64,000 nucleotides of DNA, taken from the NCBI GenBank assembly GCA_011800155.1, contig JAALGH010000021.1, positions 1 to 64,000 on the forward strand, in the 5' to 3' direction. Source of the stretch: Flammulina velutipes (Eukaryota > Basidiomycota > Agaricomycetes > Agaricales > Physalacriaceae). A program made the position numbers and the translations under genes. The notes below the pieces were generated by a model, which worked only from the letters and a program-made list of their open reading frames with translations, was not told the origin of the DNA and made no database searches. Shown here piece after piece: positions 40,926 through 52,289 of the stretch (its first letter is position 1; the number at the start of each line of letters is the position of its first letter).

Positions 40926-42905
40926 ATGCACTCCGTCATACACGTGCTTCTAGGGTCTCGGTCCGACGCTATCTATGTCACTGGGTCCATCTTTCCATCT
41001 CTCACATCTATGTATCCTATCATTGAGCTTCCCTCTCGCTCTGAGCCATACTCCTCCTCTGTCTATAATGCAGTAGACATTCTCCGTGATATCTTGCGCC
41101 ACTCACACACTCTTCTTCAGAAAGGCCAATACGATGTTCACCGAGTCGAATATTACCTCGACAGCATCATACAGGATGCAGAGCCAATTGTTATAGATCT
41201 TACAGAGACAGAGGAGGAAAATGGTCTACCAAAAGACTGGACTAACTCGGTCATGAAGATGTTTACCGATCTTATTCATAGCCTCATGGAGGCGCATAAA
41301 ACTGCATTAGGAGTGTACGTGTCTTTACTAATTATTATTCTTTGGGTGTAATATCTTTTGGAACAGTGAAACCTCTTACCTGAAGTTTGAGGCACCTGTT
41401 ACAGTGGAGAAAAATGGAAAGTGCGGACGACCCAAGAAGTCAATTAATCTCGAATTTCTAGAGGAAGCCATGAATCCACGGCGACGTACATCTCTCCAGG
41501 AGCTGGCTGACAAGCTGGGAATCCATCGAAACACTCTACGCTACTATCTCAAGGCTCATAATGTCGACTATGGATTCACCAGCATATCTGATTCTGACTT
41601 GGATATGATTACCCGCACGTTCAGAAAGCAATATCCAGACTCTGGTATTCGATACCTTATAGGCTTTCTCCGTTGTCACAATGTTCGCATCGCAAAAAGA
41701 CGTGCTATGGCCTCTATTCATCGAGTAGATCGTGTTGGGACTCGTATCCGGTTCCAACGTCAAAAGAAGACTAGGTGCACTACTTATTCTGTTCCACGAC
41801 CCAATGCACTGTGGCATATAGACGGACATAACAAGCTTATTCTGTGGGGTATTGTGATCCACGGTGTTGTTGACGGCTACTCACGTATAGTAAGACATAT
41901 AGCATTCATTACATTTTATTAATACTGATCAGGATTGCAGGTGACGGGACTTAGAGCTAGTACCAACAACCGCTCTGGTACTGTCCTCAACATGTTCTTC
42001 GAGGCTATAGAGAAATATGGTATACCATCTCGAGTCAGAGGTGATCGGGGAGGAGAGAACAAGGACGTAGCAGTGGTTATGATTATGGCAAGAGGTCGAC
42101 ATCGCGCTAGCTTCATGTGGGGAACATCGACTCACAATACTCGCATTGAGCGTCTCTGGGGTGAAGTGGGCTCGCAGTTTGCATGGTCCTGGCGAGCCTT
42201 CTTCCTCAGACTCGAACGTCTTCATCATCTTGACTGTCGAGACAAGCGTCACCTATGGCTTCTTCATTACCTCTTCCTTGACAATATCAATAATGACTGT
42301 GATGAGTTCGTCGCCACATGGAACCTGCATCCTATCAGTGGTGTTGCTAGGAATCAAAGTCCAGAGGTATAACCTACTTTTGATTGTAAGTGCGAAGCTT
42401 GACAATTCTACAGGACATGTACTGGAACGGACAGCAAGAACACGGAACATATTCCCAGGAGATTCAGGGACTCCATCCCAAGCTTCTGGAGCGATATGGC
42501 GGTCAAATTCACAGAGCTGCTTCTGAGAGTAGTGATGCTATGGACGTCGACCAGGTAGAAGCTACTTACGCATCCAACTTTAAGCATAAGGCAGTCGAGG
42601 TACCCAAGCACAAGGCGCCCTTTCATGGTCAAGTGGGGGAGGATCTTTTGCAGGAGGCGTTTGAGGTAGCGCTCAAAGAGTTGGAAGAAGAAGATTTGGT
42701 CCCGGCAGACTACGGAATGCTTCCAGAGGAATGGGGTCCAGAAGGTTATCCTACGGTGGAGAATATCCGAGTGGGGCGCAGAGGGCTCAAGGAGTACCCT
42801 ATATCTCTGACGGATGAGATCTGGCGGCCCAGAGCTGAGCAGTGGGTACGAGCACTCCATACTATGAATCATCTAACATTCACGAGTGAAATGAATAATT
42901 TGTGA
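40926..42905 (+). CDS. Stand-alone retroviral-type integrase transposase (609 aa)
   Basis: Exons 40,926-41,314, 41,367-41,889, 41,941-42,366 and 42,414-42,905 join in frame to 609 residues without a stop. Residues ~150-185 contain a helix-turn-helix-like segment (SLQELADKLGIHRNTLRYYL), probably for DNA binding. The rve integrase core carries D282 (WHIDGHNK), D339 (RGDRGGEN) and E374 (NTRIERLW), a D-x56-D-x34-E spacing. Other family landmarks are FMWGTSTHNTRIERLW and WNLHPISG. There is no reverse transcriptase nearby, so this is a cut-and-paste-type or domesticated integrase and not part of the gypsy element. It appears intact. Proteins of this type occur in many copies in agaricomycetes. I could not find terminal repeats around it. 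Confidence 0.75.
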
Positions 42906-43337
42906 AATTTGCTGGAATTTTATCAGTACCTATGACTGAACATACATTTCAATACACGCACCAGCAATTTGCTCTCTGCTCTCTTTATATCTCAACAGCT
43001 CTTCTTCTGTCTCTTTCTCTACATGTTTGTCATAGTTGATGAAGAACAGAAGAATAGCTAAAGAAAAAGCGAATGGTGCACAGTAAGGTGGATTAGAGTG
43101 CGGTGAGTAAAGATGACCATCTTGGAAGTTCCCACGCTCCATGCTCCCGCTGCTTGATCTCTCTTCATGTAACCACTATAAATAGTCCAAATAATATACA
43201 GAATCTTGAATCCTAATGGTCAAATTACTCATTCCAAGTGAATCCTTATTTCCAATTCGTGAGTTAGGGCACAACCATGGAGGACCGGTCCGTGATTACC
43301 GTTCCGGCGGATCAACATCCTTTCATCCAGCACCACC
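42906..43337. other. Intergenic with a small - strand frame
   Basis: A 70-codon frame at 42,930-43,142 (-) starts with ATG and holds a hydrophobic segment (FAFSLAILLFFI) followed by a charged helix. It is convergent with the transposase gene. With no homologue recognised, it could be a small membrane protein or chance. Confidence 0.3.
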
Positions 43338-43700
43338 ATGTCATCGTCAAGCTCAGTTGTTCATCCTCTAGATATTCCACGGCCACCTAAAAGACCATTT
43401 CGCCCTATGGGACCGCCTTGTCATAGAGACCAAAGGAGAAGATGGAAATTAGAGAGAGAAGAGGAGATGAACGAATGGAAGAGGCAGCGGCAAGAGGCAA
43501 AGCTGCAGAGAAAGAGAGAACGAGAGGCAGAGAAAGCAATAGAGAAAGAGGAAAAGAAGAGAAAGAGAAAAGAGGTTAAAGAAGAGAGGGAGAACAAGAA
43601 AAAGAGAAAGATAGAAGTGCGTCTTTATACTCTCAATCATTTTATTCGTCTAATTCGTTTTATAGGCATCTTCTATCTAGGTGTCTAGCAGCTGTCAACT
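43338..43700 (+). CDS. Small Lys/Glu/Arg-rich coiled-coil protein (~100 aa)
   Basis: ATG 43,338 in a CACCATG context. The N-terminus is Ser- and Pro-rich (PRPPKRPFRPMGPP) and is followed by about 60 residues of almost pure K/R/E (RKREREAEKAIEKEEKKRKR). The first exon ends near 43,617 at GTGCGT. A 3' splice near 43,674 or 43,681 adds a few residues before a stop. The composition suggests a nuclear coiled coil, and no family is assigned. It lies directly upstream of the topoisomerase II fragment, same strand. Confidence 0.4.
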
Positions 43701-43827
43701 TGAATGAGCATCCAATTATTCTACCTTCTAACTCCAATAACATCAGATGCTTTGGTCTCACTTGTGCCCACACCTAGCAATCAACCTTCCATGAGCCAGC
43801 GGTCATCTATGCAAGCACGCACCATCG

Positions 43828-45325
43828 ATGTACCTCGCCTCTGCGCAGGAAGGGGCTGTGGACAAGGGGGCCGCACCGACAAAGCCTACTTTTGTCTACG
43901 AGCAGATCAGGCCCCGCTGGGAAGTAGCATTCGCCATGTCGGAAGGCTCATTCCAACACACCTCGTTTGCCAACTTCGTTTCCACGACGCAGGGTGGTAA
44001 CCACGTCAATGTCATCGCAGACCAAATATCCAAGTTCTTGCTGCAGACGGTGGGGAAGAAGAACAAGGGCGCTACAGTGAAGGCCACGCAGATCAAGAAC
44101 CACATGTGGATCTTCGTCAACATGTTCGTTGATCGAAAACCTGACCTTCGACAGCCAGACAAAGGAGCAGATGACGCTCCAGGTGTCCAAGTTTGGTTCA
44201 AAGCCAAATCTGTCAGACAACTTCTTGAAGAAAGGTACGTGATCATTCGAATGTTTGTTCAAAGTTTTTTAAAGTTGTTCCTTAGTTCAAAAGTCTCCCA
44301 TTATCGAACATATTCTCAACTGGACCCAGTTCCAGGCTGACAAGCAGAACAAGAAGACCGATGGGGCGAAGTGTAGTCGGTTTGTCACCCTTTGCTTCAA
44401 GTCGATATTTTGGACTGAACAGATTCTTTCAGGCTGACTGGGTTACCGAAGCTATCTGACACCAACAACGCCGGGACAAAGAACACGAAGGACTGCACAC
44501 TCATTTTGACGGAAGGAGACTCTGCCAAGGTGCTTGCTATCGCTGGCCTGGACGTGGTCCGCTGCAACATAAAGTCCTCAACGTCCGCGAGGCGAGGCAC
44601 AACCAGATCATGAAGAATGAGGAGATTCAGAACATCAAGAAGATCCTGGGGTTGCAGCATAGTAAAGAGTACAAGGACATTGCTGGACTTCGGTATGGGA
44701 GGCTTATGATGATGACAGATCAGGTATGTTTAGTTCGATTGTCATGTCGCGGTGTGCTAATGCTCATTGGGTGTAGGATCACGATGGTTCTCATATCAAA
44801 GGCCTGCTCATTAACTATCTGGACCACTTCTATCCTTCCTTGCTCAAAGTTCCCGAGTTCTTGGTGGAATTTGTGACGCCTATCGTTCAGGTAAGTTGTT
44901 GATTGCATATGTTACACTATTTTCTCAGTGTGTCTTTCTTTTAGGTCACGAAAGGAACCCAGCGCAAGGATTTCTTCACCATGCCCAAGTACGAGCAGTG
45001 GGTAGAAGACACGCATGATGCGAATAAGTGGGTCGCCAAGTACTACAAGGTGTGTGGTCTATTTTCAATATTCATGTACGATGTTCACTCTTTGCTAGGG
45101 GTTGGGAACGAGCAAGGACTCTGACACTCAAGACTACTTCTGACACATGTCAAAGCATGTCATTCCTTTCGCTGAGCTCCAAGGGAATGAAAGAGGCTTG
45201 ATCGATATGACGTTCAGCAAGAAGAAATCTGATGAGCAGAAGGACTGGTTGCAGCAATTCAAGGTAAGTTTCATCTCAAGCCGACAGCATGGTCACTAAA
45301 GCGAAATTCACAGCCGGGAACTTTT
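43828..45325 (+). pseudogene. DNA topoisomerase II fragment, frameshifted and truncated
   Basis: Contains parts of the transducer domain (WEVAFAMSEGSFQHTSF, GGNHVNVIADQISK, KNHMWIFVN) and the TOPRIM domain (LILTEGDSAKVLAIAGLDVV, MMMTDQ-DHDGSHIKGLLINY). It then continues to YYKGLGTSKDSDTQDYF and ends at QFKPGT. Introns of normal type remain between exons. Decay is plain: a frameshift near 44,130, a deletion with frameshift near 44,545-44,575, and a stop in place of a sense codon after DYF (near 45,141). Both ends of the enzyme are missing (no ATPase GHKL domain, no catalytic tyrosine domain). It is a captured or left-over piece of the host TOP2 gene. Confidence 0.85.
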
Positions 45326-45335
45326 GTGAGCGCCT

Positions 45336-45600
45336 ATGTCTGAATTATCGTTGGAGGAGCAAGTGTCGCAGGACGCTATGACACTAGACGCGGCGTACCA
45401 CCAACTGCAGGACCAGCTCTCGCGTTCGGACGAGGATTACATTGACTCTCCATTTGTGCAGACGCTGCGTTCGCGGATATCCTCAGAGGCGCGGTCTGCA
45501 CCAAAGTTCAATGCGGAGCTGCAAGAACAACCACATCGAATTTTACTCGCTCAGGTGGAGGTGTACCTCCAACTCGTAGACCCGCAGGTGTCGTGTCTAA
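45336..45600 (+). pseudogene. Unidentified gene fragment
   Basis: An open segment beginning MSELSLEEQVSQDAMTLDAA and continuing SRSDEDYIDSPFVQTLRSRI is helical and acidic, with a coding-like base composition. It joins the topoisomerase fragment on the left and the PPR fragment on the right without any spacer. I do not recognise the parent gene. It looks like one more piece in the gene-fragment mosaic. Confidence 0.4.
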
Positions 45601-45604
45601 CAGT

Positions 45605-46918
45605 ACCCTTTAATTCTAGCGTGCGCGCGCTCTGGTCGGAAAAGATACGTCGACGAAGCATACCGCCTCGCCAAGGAGATGCTCGAGCTCTATCAAGATG
45701 CCCAGGGCAAACCGACGATGACGCCAGACCAGAGGACGTTCTATGCTCTGTTGGAGGGCGCGAAGAGGATTGGGGATCTCGTTAGGGCGTGGTGGATCCT
45801 TGCGAAGTTGAGCAGCATCATGGCTGAGAGTGGAAGTCCAGAGATTTGCATTGATGAAGAGGTGATGATGCATGTTTTGCATACATACACCACCTATGAC
45901 CCGCCGTTTACGTGCAATTGAAGGAGGGGGAAACGCGGGAGGATCGTCGTCTGAGTGTGGAGCAATCTTTGTCTACGAACATCGTTGACCCACCCTCAGG
46001 GGCTTCACCAAGTTTTGCCCATGTGCCTCCTCAGAGCCGTTCAGAGGTTCTCGCGGAAGTCGATGCGCCGTTCTATCGATGTATCGTGGAGAGCGCGGCA
46101 GTTCGGAATTCCGACTCGGCTTTTGACAGCACGTTGAGCTTTGGGAACGTGAAGATGTCGACGCATGTCATGAATTCGTACCTTTCTGTGCATTATAAGC
46201 ATGGGAAGTTGGTGGACTCGCGGGTATTGTGGAGGCATCTGTTTGGGGAGGCGGGAGTGGAGAGGAATGCGAGGACGTTTAGGGAGGCGTTGGAGAAGTG
46301 TATGTTGGCAAAGAGGTATGAGAGGGACGAGGTGCTGGAGTTTGGGAGGGAGGTGTTTGCTGCGTATATTGTGTATGAAAAGAGTGGGAAGGAGGAGGTG
46401 GATGCGAGGACGATTGAGAAGGTGCATGGTTGCGTACATCCGGCTGCTCGTGCTGTATGTCGTTTCTACTCTGTCTTTGTTTTGCTTTTAGCTGAAGTCG
46501 TGCTCATAGGACTGATAACCTGCGAGAGGCCGTTGCCCACATCAAAGTCTTCATGGCCAAGTATCCCCCAAATGCTGTGCGCCAACATCCGCACAAACCA
46601 GCTATGCGCTCAACACGGACGTCGCTGTACGCTGCGCGGCCTCTCGTGCGCATGTCGTCTACGCCGGAGACGCCGGATAGCTACGTCCCTCCGCTGTTGA
46701 TGTTTTGCGATTTGGACATGGTGCACCATCGGTGTGTGCATAAGGGGTATGGGGATGGGATTGTGTATGTGAAGTATGTGTGTTCGGCGTATGAGTGGGC
46801 TATGCGGGTGAGGAGGGATAATGCGTTCAAGGCGAGGCGGGTTACAGAGAGGGGGGAGGAGGTGCCAGAGTTGGAGGAGGAGCAGGGTGTGGGACAGGTT
46901 AATGGGTTTGAAAGTTAA
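45605..46918 (+). pseudogene. PPR-like gene, middle and C-terminal part
   Basis: Reads VDEAYRLAKEMLELYQDAQG and MTPDQRTFYALLEGAKRIGD, typical pentatricopeptide-repeat helices. After a frame change at about 45,918 it reads LSFGNVKMSTHVMNSYLSVH, NARTFREALEKCMLAKRYER and on to a stop at 46,918. The first ~545 bp (to about 46,152) are nearly identical to 48,309-48,852. The frame break at 45,918 (TTTACGTGCAATTGA) is present in both copies, so it arose before duplication, or an unrecognised splice exists. PPR proteins of this type usually act on mitochondrial RNA. Confidence 0.65.
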
Positions 46919-47700
46919 AAGTATATATTGCTTAATTTACGGCTCGTAGAGGCAGGTACAATTACTTATTGGCTACACCATTTAGACCAATAGGGGATTG
47001 GAGGGCGAACTGTTACTTTCAACAGCGGTTCATGGTGGGTTTGGTGGCGCAAATAAGCAATCCGATTATCTTTACAGGATACACAGCACAATGCGTGTCT
47101 GTGAGTACCTCAGTATACCCAAGTTGAAATTGCAGTGAAGCACACCAATTATGTATACTCCATGTCCTCGTAGCCTATATCCAATGTTACATCTCCGATG
47201 TCGGCTTTGATTTTTACGACCATCTTCCATGGTATGAGAACATGTACAACGAAGTGTCTGTCTGGTGCCTCAAGCTTCAGGCCCCCCGTTTCTTCTCCAA
47301 TTGAATACAGGCCAAGCGCGCTAGACGTAGTCTTCGGTATTCACTAGGGCAATGTTGAGAGGTTGGTCTGTGCCAGCATATTTACCAAGAGAGATGCGAT
47401 GACACGTCGTGCATACACGTAGAGTACATTGTAGAAGAGGCCGTAGTCGCTGCCATCGTGGTTGTAGGTCAAGGAGAGCTCGGCATGTCCCGGTCACATC
47501 TTGTCTTGTAACTTTTCGATTTCTTGGGCTACGAGACACCATAGGACGAGCTAGCTTGACGCGTAATGAACTGATATATCCACCAGAACAGAATGCTCTA
47601 TCCGATCTGCAAGTACCTCAGCTGGCAGTACCTGTCGTCGTGTTGACCTTGGAGGAGTGGGAAGCATTAGTTTGTATATCAGTGGGTATATCCATCCCAT
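46919..47700. other. Spacer between the two PPR halves
   Basis: No intact gene. On the - strand, 47,130-47,320 and 47,321-47,542 contain coding-like but interrupted frames (for example HFVVHVLIPWKMVVKIKADI), perhaps a decayed gene of unknown kind. If the PPR halves came from one gene plus its flank, this spacer is that flank. Confidence 0.3.
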
Positions 47701-47759
47701 TGATTGGATAGTGACTAACTCGAGCATACGTTCAAGGCGCCGAACTCGCTTTGCAGCTC

Positions 47760-48852
47760 ATGCAGGTATGTCTGTAATTCTTTCGAGGATTTTACTTATA
47801 ATTTTATTAGCGCACTGCCATCCCCGTCACCGAACAATCTGTCAACGGAATTCTCGAGCACTATTCCAAGACTGCTCAAATCTCCGAGTTTGAATGGATT
47901 CTTAGCACCTATGTCGCCGGCCCAGCGACGGAGCCACAAAAGCACCTCCATGTCCGTGTCTACCTTCGAGCGACTCCTCCCAAGACAATCCCGAAAACGG
48001 CACTCGACGTTCTTCACGCGTATGAAGTGAAGATGAATCTTCCTACTATTAAAACGTACACCAACGTCATCACCGCTCTTTTCAGAGTCCGCGATTCGAT
48101 GGCAAACGCCCACGCATGGGATCTTTACACCCACATGTGTTATGTCGCCCATCCCAACACCGACCTGTTCCTCTACACTACCATGATTCGGGTGTGCGCC
48201 TCCCCAAGCTTCACTGCTCGCTCCGGAGATCCCGAACGTGCGCTGGATTTATGGACGGAGATGACGGTGGACCACAAGCTCCCACCCACCGTCGCCACAT
48301 ACAATCCCTTAATTCTCATGTGCGCTCGTTCTGGTCGGAAAAGATACGTTGACGAAGCATACCGCCTCGCCAAGGAGATGCTCGAGCTCTATCAAGATGC
48401 CCAGGGCAAACCGACGATGACGCCAGACCAGAGGACGTTCTATGCTCTGTTGGAGGGCGCGAAGAGGATTGGGGATCTCGTTAGGGCGTGGTGGATCCTT
48501 GCGAAGTTGAGCAGCATCATGGCTGAGAGTGGAAGTCCAGAGATTTGCATTGATGAAGAGGTGATGATGCATGTTTTGCATACATACACCACCTATGACC
48601 CGCCGTTTACATGCAATTGAAGGAGGGGGAAACGCGGGAGGATCGTCGTCTGAGTGTGGAGCAATCTTTGTCTACGAACATCGTTGACCCACCCTCAGGG
48701 GCTTCACCAAGTTTTGCCCATGTGCCTCCTCAGAGCCGTTCGGAGGTTCTCGCGGAAGTCGATGCGCCGTTCTATTGATGTATCGCGGAGAGCACGGCGG
48801 TTCGGAATTCTGACTTGTCGTTTGACAGCACATTGAGCTTTGGGAACGTGAA
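47760..48852 (+). pseudogene. PPR-like gene, N-terminal and middle part
   Basis: Reads SVNGILEHYSKTAQISEFEW, NLPTIKTYTNVITALFRVRD, AHAWDLYTHMCYVAHPNTDL and LPPTVATYNPLILMCARSGR, all PPR-type helix pairs, then runs into the same middle segment as 45,605-46,152. It carries the shared frame break at about 48,617 and a private stop near 48,777 (TTCTATTGA where the other copy has TTCTATCGA). It ends abruptly at 48,852, exactly where the dioxygenase gene starts. Together with the other half it forms a permuted, terminally redundant copy of one gene. Confidence 0.65.
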
Positions 48853-51580
48853 TGCCTATATCACGTCGTGATAAACGCAAGCGTCAGCAGATTCCAGACA
48901 GTCCCAGTCCAGGTAAAGACCTTTTCATTTATCTCCGCTACTTGTTCACCATCTATCAGACCGCCCGCTGGCCCCCTCTTTGAGAAAGTCAACTTCATCT
49001 CTAGCATCCTCTTCCCTTAGTCTCAGTCCCCTCTTCTCTGATCCCCAGGCAACGGTGGGCAGATTACAGTCGTCAGGATCATCCAGACCATTTGGTGGTC
49101 CCGGATTATTGGACGCCAATGTTCAGCTTGCCCCAAGAAAGTGTCCTCGCAGAGGTACAAAGGCAACAAGCGCACGAGCATCTTTCCCACGAGCCCAAGA
49201 GGCAGATCAAGAATTTTTACGGAATCTGGCGACGGAGCCAGAGAGGTCAGCAGGTTCGAACGATACTAGAGCTTCTGGTGATCAGCAGCATGACGAGGAC
49301 AATGCCGCTATCATCCGATCAGCCTCTTCTCAGTGGATACAATACAAGGACGTCTATCTAAAGTCTATCGGTGCGCGCTCATGCGATATCCTCACCCGTA
49401 TCTGTAGGTTCACGGCGGGCATCTTGGTAAACCAAGACACTGTTTACATGTACCGAGACACGTTGCGAGGTATTAACTGGGAGAACGGTACTTCAGCAGC
49501 AACTCTTTCTACCAGAGTAGTGGCTCTATCTAGTCTGGCTAGTCACGTGCAGAAGGCTGTAGCCTCTATGGTCTTTAGTAGAGCTATGTCTCTCATCCTA
49601 TTGGCCATGGAAGTCAATTGTCTTCAAACGTAAGTATCTTCGGTGGCATATTGACTCATAACTGACATTTTTCTTTTAGTACCACTACACTTTCACAATC
49701 AGATATCTTCAAACGATACGTCCAGCCTCACATGCCCAAGCAAAACAGCGCTACCTGGCAGAAATGGGTTCAACATGGCACTCGATGGACCATGTGGGCG
49801 CAAGCGGCAACAATTCATTTCATCATGCTAGCAGCACTCTCTGAGGAAGCGACCGCGCTGATAGAAGTTGCACAGGATGATCTACAGACTCTATGTGCCT
49901 ACATCAGGGATCCTATTGCAGGTAAGTAGCTCTTTGAGGTCTGGATAGTTAATTGAAAACTTACATTCGACGTTTAGGAACTCTGGTGGGAAATTTAGTC
50001 CAAGCAACTATCATTCCGGGAATCAATATCATCAGGAAATTGGCGCCTACCATCCTGAACCACCATGGGGAGACGCTAGACCTGTCTGACCTCCAGGTTT
50101 CAGACATTTTTTTCTCTAGGGTTCGCACACAGTTAGTGAATCATTGTCTAACAGTGATATCTATTAGCTAACCTCTATAACAGAACTTTTATCATTCCCC
50201 GAAACCAAGACAAATGGTCCGTTCAGTCAAGTGAATGGGACGATGCAGACTCAGAGCTAGAAGAAAACAATATTCCCTTAGATGACGCCCTTCTCAACAA
50301 TCTCAGTGGTACGTCAGATGGAGAGTGGGAGTTTGGGAAAGATGATACAGAGGATCAAGATGTTGAGGCTTCGTCAGAGAGATCTCACCACTCCGATGAT
50401 ATTCTTTCACTCATATCTTGCTCGTCCTTCAAGGGTATGACTGTTGTCGACACTAACTACCAAGTTAGTCATCCGGCAAATCAATATCTGCTACGGGGAA
50501 CTGGGGAGCGTAAACGCTTCGACTTTACAGAGGCGCATCGGGCAGTCGCAAGAAACACTATTCATATGGAATCAATCAAGAAGTTTAGCACTGAGGTAAG
50601 ACTTATATTGAATCTCTTAGTTGATTACTGATAACTATTCAGCTCAAGAGACGTCTTCAATCTGGCGCACTAAAGCAAAAGCAATTCTTATACTTAGATC
50701 CTCAGCTTTTGAAGTGAGTCAATTTGTGTTGGTATTAAAATAATGCTGAATTGTCTCATAGAGAACAAGAATACTTTCATGTCCGAGACATCAAGAAGGA
50801 AACCTTGTTCATTCTGATGCCCCGACTGCCCGATGGCACATGTGAGACACTGTCTTCACTTATAGACAGCGTCTTTCCTGGCATGAGACGCTATGTTGAC
50901 TCTGCAAAAGAGGGTTTTGATCATAGCTTCAAGGCTATGCATCTCGCATTCCATAATCGTTCAGCTCGTCGTGTAAGCTTCTATTCCTATGAATGCTTAA
51001 TCATAGTAGCTCATTCTTCATAGGGCCATGACACACTAACAGAGGGAAATCCTTGGAAGTTGGGTAAGAAGGGGGCGAAACGTCAGGAACCTTTGCAAAG
51101 CCTTCCTAGACTTGCCGCTGAAGCAGATGAACGTGCCGACTGTCTAGAAAAGGCCTTTGGGCCTGTTTTCGACAAACTATCAGAGCAGGTATGTCTTATT
51201 TAATTGATAAAACTCTATGAATAATTCCAGTACAGGTTATGCGACTCATTCCTGATGCACAAAATGTTTTGGAGAAGTACGTGGAGATTCTGCCTGCTGG
51301 AGCCAAGTCTCCTCTACATCCTTTTGGTGGTCTAGTGGTCAACTTCAACGTAGTGACTGGAGCACATATCGATGGGAAGGATGAGCGATTCTGCATGCTC
51401 TTTGTCATTCAGGAAGGGGATAGAGCAGAAGTTGTCTTTCTGGAACTAGATGTTGTTATGCGCATGCAAACTGGTCACTCTGCTATCTTTCGCTCAACAG
51501 ATATTACCCATTTTAATCTTCACTTCAAAGGGTATCACTCATCTATGGTATTTCATACAGATAGGGACTGTAGGTCATGA
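48852..51580 (+). CDS. 2OG-Fe(II) dioxygenase-like protein (TET/JBP-like, 776 aa)
   Basis: Nine exons (48,852-48,912, 48,960-49,629, 49,680-49,921, 49,978-50,131, 50,184-50,595, 50,643-50,713, 50,762-50,972, 51,024-51,188, 51,236-51,580) join in frame to 776 residues. The C-terminal domain shows a double-stranded beta-helix pattern: HPFGGLVVNFNVVTGAHIDG with HxD at H706 and D708, then a distal His in DITHFNLHF (H754). This resembles a second group of fungal TET/JBP-like enzymes, which oxidise substrates such as 5-methylcytosine using Fe(II) and 2-oxoglutarate. The usual basic residue in the strand after the distal His is not obvious here (YHSSMVFHTD), so activity is uncertain. The N-terminal 600 residues are helical with a basic start (RRDKRKRQQ) and an acidic linker (WDDADSELEENN). 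The ATG lies at the very edge of the PPR fragment. Confidence 0.65.
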
Positions 51581-51765
51581 ATTAAGGATAGGAATGGTTG
51601 GCAGAATAAGGCGTATTTCTCAGGATAATTAGGCGTGTACGTTGACCAATTAATTCTACTTGTTGACTGATATATTCAACCATCGTGACAAGGCCACGTT
51701 GCCTCTCCCTCCTTCTTTAAACCATCACCTCTGACTGACACCGTCAACTTTTTATTGCAGTACTT

Positions 51766-52243
51766 ATGTCTCACAAACAGTACACCTTGAAAGGCAAAGG
51801 CAAAAGAAAGAGACGCTCCTCCTCGGTGTCTCAACCTTCTAGTCCCGTCTTTGCTCGAAATCGCAGTCCTCCCATCACTCATGATTGCAAAAGGTCAAAG
51901 ACTCATGAAGGTATGTGTCTCTGATATATGAACTACTTCTACTTACCTGACTGTATCTTTGACAGTACTGGAAGACAGTGAAGAGGAATTTCACAGCATT
52001 CAGAACCAGTCGTCCGACCAACACGAGGCCAACTCTGCCAACTCAGAGTCAGACACACCGATCTACCAGAAGGCATCCTCCAGTAAGGCATCCTCCAGCA
52101 AGGCATCCTCCAGCAAAGCGTCCTCTAGCAAGACATATGACCCCAAGCGAGCACAAGCTCTCAATGCTCTGGTCAATGCAGTGAAGACTACTGCTGCATC
52201 AGGAAGATGGTCCATAGCTTTAGTCTACATTAACTCACTTTAA
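51766..52243 (+). CDS. Small Ser/Lys-rich protein with KASSS repeats (140 aa)
   Basis: Exons 51,766-51,910 and 51,966-52,243 give 140 residues. The start is MSHKQYTLKGKGKRKRRSSS, a strong basic segment. The middle is acidic and Ser-rich and contains four tandem copies of KASSS, encoded by a 15-bp repeat at about 52,070-52,133. The tail reads PKRAQALNALVNAVKTTAAS. No family is recognised. The N-terminal style (short, basic, Ser/Pro-rich first exon) resembles that of the preceding dioxygenase, so it may be a truncated relative. A hAT-like MITE follows 46 bp after the stop. Confidence 0.4.
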
Positions 52244-52289
52244 GGAACTTAGGTTTCCTTAAGAAAAATAAGTCACCGAGTTGCTCGAG

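Noticed and set aside
25169..42905. Integrase at 40.9-42.9 kb considered as part of the gypsy element
   Set aside because: The gypsy element has its own integrase and closed LTR boundaries. The second integrase has introns, different catalytic spacing and lies 5 kb outside.
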